64,000 nucleotides of DNA from Syntrophaceae bacterium. Its GTDB lineage: Bacteria > Desulfobacterota > Syntrophia > Syntrophales > Smithellaceae. Location: contig JAHDKI010000026.1 in assembly GCA_018436925.1 (NCBI GenBank), forward strand, positions 1-64,000, given 5' to 3'. A model generated the notes under the pieces. That model did no database searches, was not told where the DNA came from, and was given only the letters and a program-made list of their open reading frames with translations. This document shows, piece by piece, positions 59,036 through 64,000 of this stretch. Made by a program: the position numbers and the translations under genes. Position 1 is the stretch's first letter. Each line of letters starts with the position of its first letter.

Positions 59036-60904
59036 TTACTGGGGCAGCGCGCCGGTGAAGATGTCTTCGAAGCACTCATTGACGGCGGCGGGCTCTCCGC
59101 TTTCGATATACTCCAGATAGCCGTAAAGATGTTTGAGCTCGGTCCCCAGATAGAACTTGTCGGACTGGATCTTGCCCAGATAGTAGGCCGCTTCGGCATT
59201 GTCTTTGGCCGTCGCCACGGCTTTTTCACCCGCGATGTCGCCCGCGATGGCTTTGAGTTTCGGAATCGCGACCGTCATCGACAACAGATGCATCCAGGCA
59301 TGCGCGACCATTCTCATCGCCTGCTGCAGCGGCGTGGCAATGGCCAGGATGTCGAGCGCCTTTTTCGCATCGCGCCAGCCGCCCAGGACCTGCACGGTGG
59401 CATCCATTTTGTCCATCGCATTTTTCACGGCGGCGATATATTTGTCGTCGACAACGCCTTTGGCCTTATCGCAGGCTTCGGCGATTCTCTTTTTGAAAAC
59501 GGTAAAATTGAACATGCCCGGATTCATGAGCAGCTTGCGCATGGTCATGTCCATCGACTGGATGCCGTTGGTGCCTTCATAGATCGCCAGAATCTTGCAG
59601 TCGCGCGCGAGCTGCTCGACCGGATATTCCGAACAGTATCCGTAGCCGCCGTACACCTGCATCGCTTCTGAGGTGACCAGCCACGCCAGGTCGGAGTTGC
59701 CGGCTTTGCAAAGCGGAATGAGGAAATCCAGAAGCGCCTGGGCTTCCTTGGCCGCATCGCCTGAATCGGCATGGGCCACATCCGCGCTGTAGGCGGCCAG
59801 AAGCGTCAGCATGCGCATGGCTTCCACCTGGGACTTCATCCAGATCAGCATTCTTTTCACGTCGGGATGTTTGATGATCGGAACGGACGTGAAATCGCCC
59901 TTCTTGGCGGGGTCCGATCCCTGGAGACGGTTTTTCGCGTAGGTCACAGCGTGCATGTAGGCGGAGCTTGCGGTGCCCAGGGCCTGCTGGGAAACGTCGA
60001 GGCGCGCTTCGTTCATCATCTGGAACATGATTTTCATGCCCTGGCGCTCTTCGCCCAAAAGCCAGCCGATGCACTGGTCATTGTCGCCGAACGACAGAGA
60101 ACAGGTGGCCGAGCCCTTAATGCCCATTTTGTGCTCGATGCCGCTGGTGACCATGTCGTTGGGTTTTCCCAAACTGCCGTCGGCGTTCACATGAATCTTG
60201 GGAACAATAAAGATGGAAATGCCGGGGGTTCCGGGAGGATCGCCTTCGATGCGGGCCAGCACCGGATGAATGATGTTTTCATACAGGTCGTTGTCGCCGG
60301 CGGTGATGAAAATCTTCTGGCCGGTGATCTTATAGGTGCCGTCGGGCTGCTTGACGGCTTTGGTTTTCAGCGCGCCCACGTCGGAGCCGGCGCCCGGTTC
60401 GGTCAGGCACATCGTGCCGCCCCACTGGCCGGAAACCATTTTTTCCACATAGATCTTTTTGAGTTCATCGGAGCCGTGGTTGATAATCAGGTTGCAGGCG
60501 CCGACTTTCAGCGTGTCATAGGAGCTGAAGGCCACGCCGGCCGCGCAGAAATATTCCATGACGGCGCGATAGATCGTCTCGGGCATGCCCGTTCCGCCGT
60601 ATTCCGGACCGTTGCTCAGTCCTGAAAAGCCCGATTCACGGTAGGTGGCCATAGCGGTGTGGAAGCCTGCCGGCACTTTTACGGATTTGGTTTCGGGATC
60701 GTACTTGGCGCCGGTTTTGTCGGCGTCCGCATTTGCGGGATACACTTGTTCCACCGCGATCTGTTCGGCCAGCTCCAGGGTCGCCTCATAGGTGTCTTTG
60801 TCAAAATCGGCAAACTGGGCATAACGGTTGAGTTTGTCTGCTTCAAGCACTTCAAACAGAACGAATCTCAGGTCTCTTGAGTCTAATAACGGATTTAATG
60901 CCAT
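59036..60904 (-). CDS. Acyl-CoA dehydrogenase, long type, second paralogue
   Basis: 622 aa, homologous along its length with the enzyme at 42589-44451. Shared blocks are MCLTEPGAGSDVGALKT, GIEHKMGIKGSAT and GYGYCSEYPVEQLARDCKILAIYEGTNGIQ with the likely catalytic Glu in YEGT. The C-terminal domain of about 130 residues is present. It is transcribed alone, ending at a shared bidirectional terminator. Two such enzymes in one cluster suggest successive oxidations or different chain lengths (inference). GAGGAG lies before the start. Confidence 0.93.
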   Translation of the reverse strand: MALNPLLDSRDLRFVLFEVLEADKLNRYAQFADFDKDTYEATLELAEQIAVEQVYPANADADKTGAKYDPETKSVKVPAGFHTAMATYRESGFSGLSNGPEYGGTGMPETIYRAVMEYFCAAGVAFSSYDTLKVGACNLIINHGSDELKKIYVEKMVSGQWGGTMCLTEPGAGSDVGALKTKAVKQPDGTYKITGQKIFITAGDNDLYENIIHPVLARIEGDPPGTPGISIFIVPKIHVNADGSLGKPNDMVTSGIEHKMGIKGSATCSLSFGDNDQCIGWLLGEERQGMKIMFQMMNEARLDVSQQALGTASSAYMHAVTYAKNRLQGSDPAKKGDFTSVPIIKHPDVKRMLIWMKSQVEAMRMLTLLAAYSADVAHADSGDAAKEAQALLDFLIPLCKAGNSDLAWLVTSEAMQVYGGYGYCSEYPVEQLARDCKILAIYEGTNGIQSMDMTMRKLLMNPGMFNFTVFKKRIAEACDKAKGVVDDKYIAAVKNAMDKMDATVQVLGGWRDAKKALDILAIATPLQQAMRMVAHAWMHLLSMTVAIPKLKAIAGDIAGEKAVATAKDNAEAAYYLGKIQSDKFYLGTELKHLYGYLEYIESGEPAAVNECFEDIFTGALPQ

Positions 60905-61120
60905 AATTTCACTCCTCGTTCAGATATTTTTTGCAGGCGCTGCCCGCGATAGTGCATTGAAAATAAAGGCAAATAGAGTGCCCTACTACCACAGAGGCAT
61001 CGTTTCTAACACAATTGCGACTAAAAGTCATCCTTTGTCTGGATTTTTTCCGTTTAAAAAACCCCCAATGAAAACATTACTGTCGGACCCATCGGGGGAA
61101 AGGGGACACTTTGACCGGAT

Positions 61121-64000
61121 CTAGGAAAGCAGATCGTTGAGAAGCGCTGCGAGATCGCTCAGGCGATAAGGTTTTCCCAGGCAGGCGTCAAACCCGAATC
61201 CGCGAGGATCGGACATAACCCTGTCTTCGGAATAGCCGCTTGAGGCAATGATTTTGAGCTGCGGATCGATTTCCCGCAACGCAGCCGTAATTTCTCTGCC
61301 GCCCTTGCCGCCCGGAATGGTTAAATCCAGAATGGCGGCGACAAACGGCCGGTTTTCGGCGATGGCCTCGCGGACCCGATTCAGCGCTTCATCTCCGGAA
61401 AAGACCGTGACCGCTTCAAACCCTTTCGACTTGAGCATGGCTTCGGCCACTTCCAGAATAAAAGCTTCGTCATCCATCACCAGAATCCGTCCGGTCGCCT
61501 GTTGGAGGGCCGGTTTTTCGCGGGGAACCTCGAAAACCGGCTCTGAATCCGCCTGGGGCAGGTATATGCGAAATTCGCTTCCATGACCCTGCTGAGACTG
61601 AACCTCGATGTGGCCGCCGTGCCTTTTGATGATGGAATAGCTTGTCGCCAGGCCCAAACCGCTGCCCTGCACCCGCGTGGTGAAAAACGGATCAAACACA
61701 TTGGCCAGATGCTTTTTGGCGATCCCTTCTCCGGTGTCGCAAAGAGAGATGACGATGCAGTCTCCGCAAGCCATCTCCGGAGGCGCAAGGGAGGCCTCAA
61801 GCTTTCGAAAAGAGACCTGAAACCGGCCGCCGCCGGGCATGGCCTGCCGCGCGTTGATTGTAATATTATCAATAACCTGCGCGATCTGATGTTCATCGCA
61901 ATTGCAAAACCAGGCCCCTTCCGGAATGTCGAATTCCGCAACGATATTCGACCCGGATAAAACAAACTCAACCCCCTCGCGCACGATGCGTTCAAGCGAC
62001 TGAATTTTGCGGACGGGGGTGCCGCCTTTGGCGAAGGTCAAAAGCTGCAAGGTCAAATTCTTGGCCCGCTCGTACATGGAAAAAGTCTTATCCACGCCCG
62101 CCGACACTTTCGACCCGTCGCCCGCCTTTGCGTCGGATCGGATCATCTCCAGGTAGCCGTAAAGCCCGGACAGCAGATTGTTGAAGTCATGCGCGATGCC
62201 GCCCGCCAGAATGCCGATCGCTTCGAGCTTCTGCGCATTGCGAAGGGCGTCTTCCATTTTTTTCGACTCCGTCATATCCCTAAAGACCAAAACGACGCCG
62301 ATAATGACAGCGTCGCGGTCCCGTATCGGGGCGGCGCTGTCGGCAATCATCCGCCTTGAACCGTCTCGGGCGATCAACAGCGTAGAGTTGGCCAGACCGA
62401 CGACACGGCCTGTCTTGAGAACCTTCCGCACCGGGTCTTCGCAAGGCTTTAGGGTTTCCTCATTCACAATGCTAAAGACTTCCGCCAGGGATTTCCCTAT
62501 CGCGTCGGAAATCGTCCAGCCGGTCAGAAATTCAGCCACCTCGTTCATCAGCGTGACACGCCCCTCAACATCCGTGGCGATCACGCCGTCACCGATGCTG
62601 CGCAGCGTCACCATCAGACGCTCTTTTTCGGCGGCCAGTTCCGCCTCCATCTGTTTGCGTTCGGTAATATCCTGAAAGACGGTGGCAAACTGCCCCGGCG
62701 CAGGTGAAAAGACGGAAACACTGAAGTACCGTTTCATCGGGGCGAAGTAGGATTCAAAAAAAGCCGGATTGCCCGACAGGGCAACCCGCGCAAACTCGTC
62801 GAGATAGCTTTCAGACGGATTGGCATACAACTGGGCTGATGTTTTCCCCCTGGCTTTATCGACCGGGATGCCGGTATGCTTTTCATACGCCGGGTTGACG
62901 TCGATAATTCGATAATCCGCAGGCCTGCCTTCGCCGTCCATCACCAGTTCATGCAGGGCGACGCCCTCAGTCATGGTCTCAAACAAAGACCGGAATTTCC
63001 GCTCGCTTTCTAAAAGGGCTTCCTCCACTCTCTTAAGCGGGGTTGTGTCGATGATAAACCCCTCAATGCCGACGGCCTTTCCATTGAGCCATACACTGTG
63101 CGCCGAATAGGTATGGTAGCCGATCGTCCCGTCTTTGATCTTGCGGCTGAACAAACCGGATTGAAAACTCATATCGTTGTGAAAAAGGCCGTAAACGATT
63201 CTTCTGAGTTGGTCGATATCATCGTCTTTCTGTAAATCAACAAAATTGCGGCCGATGACTTCCTTGGGCTCCTCATAGCCGTACATCCTGGCCCAGGCGC
63301 GGTTGACCGAAGCGATCGTGCCGTCTTTCTCCACGAAAAAATATCCCGCGTCCGCGTCTTCAATAATCGAGCGAAAACGCTCTTCGCTTTGCGCAAGCGC
63401 CCGAGCCGCGCGCCTGCGCTGAAAGATGTAAACACTCAAAAAAGCGATGACGATCAGCAGATACAGAATAATGACGGTCGCCGTGAGCAGAACCTCCCAG
63501 TGGCGCTCCACAAAACCGATCGGACGATTGATGACAACGGAGTCTTCCGGCAGCGCCGACATCGGCATCTGGAAGCGCGACATCACAAGGTAATCGAACA
63601 TCGCCCGGGCGCTGCTTTGGGTGACCACCGGAATCTGACCGGGGTTTTCACCGGCAAGAATCCGCAGCGCAATGGCCGCCGCCTGGCGGCCATGCTCGCG
63701 GCCGTCGAGCAGCTTTCCGCCGACAATCCCCATCCCGAGCCTTTCGGTATGCACGCCGAAAACCGGAACCCGGCTGGCCCGCGTGATTTTTGTGGTCACG
63801 TCCCGCCAGTCATAGACGGTCCCGCGCGCATCTTTCGTGTAGCTTTGCAAAAGGACCAGCGTTGTTTCCGGCAGGACGGCGAGTTGTTTTTCCAACTCCG
63901 GGAAAGACACGGATTCGCTGTGAATAATATTGATACGGCCGGCATATTGGAGAGCCAGGCTGTCCATTTCTCTGCGCAAAGACAGCCCCGTCATCGTGTC
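61121..64000 (-). CDS. Hybrid sensor kinase with ABC-type periplasmic sensor and PAS domains, 5' end cut
   Basis: The frame is open to the right window edge (Asp-Thr before the first Met at 63994), so the N-terminus is missing; at least 959 aa are present. Residues about 1-155 resemble the ABC substrate-binding (sugar-type) sensor fold (LVLLQSYTKDARG, VPVFGVHTERLGMGIVGG). A transmembrane helix follows (about 169-192). Then come three PAS domains (about 205-570) and a kinase core with H602 in GGIAHDFNNLL, the NtrB-like box, and GSGLGLATSY. A receiver ends the protein, with ILDLTIPGGKGG and LGKPYR. It senses a periplasmic ligand; being next to a transport and catabolic cluster it may respond to the same acid (inference). 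Confidence 0.92.
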   Translation of the reverse strand, partial: DTMTGLSLRREMDSLALQYAGRINIIHSESVSFPELEKQLAVLPETTLVLLQSYTKDARGTVYDWRDVTTKITRASRVPVFGVHTERLGMGIVGGKLLDGREHGRQAAAIALRILAGENPGQIPVVTQSSARAMFDYLVMSRFQMPMSALPEDSVVINRPIGFVERHWEVLLTATVIILYLLIVIAFLSVYIFQRRRAARALAQSEERFRSIIEDADAGYFFVEKDGTIASVNRAWARMYGYEEPKEVIGRNFVDLQKDDDIDQLRRIVYGLFHNDMSFQSGLFSRKIKDGTIGYHTYSAHSVWLNGKAVGIEGFIIDTTPLKRVEEALLESERKFRSLFETMTEGVALHELVMDGEGRPADYRIIDVNPAYEKHTGIPVDKARGKTSAQLYANPSESYLDEFARVALSGNPAFFESYFAPMKRYFSVSVFSPAPGQFATVFQDITERKQMEAELAAEKERLMVTLRSIGDGVIATDVEGRVTLMNEVAEFLTGWTISDAIGKSLAEVFSIVNEETLKPCEDPVRKVLKTGRVVGLANSTLLIARDGSRRMIADSAAPIRDRDAVIIGVVLVFRDMTESKKMEDALRNAQKLEAIGILAGGIAHDFNNLLSGLYGYLEMIRSDAKAGDGSKVSAGVDKTFSMYERAKNLTLQLLTFAKGGTPVRKIQSLERIVREGVEFVLSGSNIVAEFDIPEGAWFCNCDEHQIAQVIDNITINARQAMPGGGRFQVSFRKLEASLAPPEMACGDCIVISLCDTGEGIAKKHLANVFDPFFTTRVQGSGLGLATSYSIIKRHGGHIEVQSQQGHGSEFRIYLPQADSEPVFEVPREKPALQQATGRILVMDDEAFILEVAEAMLKSKGFEAVTVFSGDEALNRVREAIAENRPFVAAILDLTIPGGKGGREITAALREIDPQLKIIASSGYSEDRVMSDPRGFGFDACLGKPYRLSDLAALLNDLLS

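Overview
The window reads as a chromosome segment of an anaerobic, Gram-negative bacterium, most likely a syntrophic or sulfate-reducer-like member of Desulfobacterota. This is inference from gene content: a flavodiiron protein, a C_GCAxxG_C_C-family protein, two long acyl-CoA dehydrogenases, Liv-type transport next to CoA-ligation genes, outer-membrane and lipoprotein genes, and large PAS-rich kinases. No 16S rRNA or other strict taxonomic marker is present.

Layout. 1-7.2 kb: the end of a type B carboxylesterase, a four-PAS hybrid histidine kinase, and a two-gene TPM-domain operon. 7.2-10.5 kb: an inserted-looking pair, a four-PDZ HtrA-type protease and a degenerate protease homologue, bracketed by two copies of the tail of the second TPM gene. 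10.5-29.6 kb: mostly core genes: C_GCAxxG protein, SDR oxidoreductase, ileS-lspA, a four-gene operon (812-aa unknown protein, phosphatidylserine decarboxylase, DksA-like protein, Lgt-like membrane protein), a porin, mtfA, a cupin-flavodiiron operon under an FNR-like palindrome, serC-serA-purA and tRNA-Lys(UUU). A second PGDH-like dehydrogenase follows at 29.8-31.0 kb.

31.0-42.6 kb is an accessory island. It lies between a decayed acyl-CoA dehydrogenase tail and the tail of an intact acyl-CoA dehydrogenase in the same orientation. It holds a MoxR/NorQ-type AAA ATPase with a giant helical-repeat VWA partner, a MntA-HepT toxin-antitoxin pair followed by a second copy of the VWA gene's tail, and an AT-richer SIR2-family defence-type gene between ~160-bp inverted repeats. 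Three times in this window an accessory module sits directly behind the 3' end of a gene, with another copy of that 3' end on its far side.

42.6-60.9 kb is a catabolic cluster for an acid that is imported by a Liv-type ABC transporter, activated to a CoA thioester by an AMP-forming ligase and oxidised by two acyl-CoA dehydrogenases, with an HpaB/4-hydroxybutyryl-CoA-dehydratase-like flavoprotein, an FadH-like Fe-S flavoenzyme, an FMN oxidoreductase and a thioesterase. A TetR regulator sits in the middle, and related palindromes lie in two of the divergent intergenic regions. The window ends in a second PAS hybrid kinase cut by the right edge.

Small-scale structure: strong intrinsic terminators, several good sigma70 promoters, and AGG-rich ~7-nt tandem arrays that begin exactly at stop codons in three places (ileS, SDR gene, fprA).
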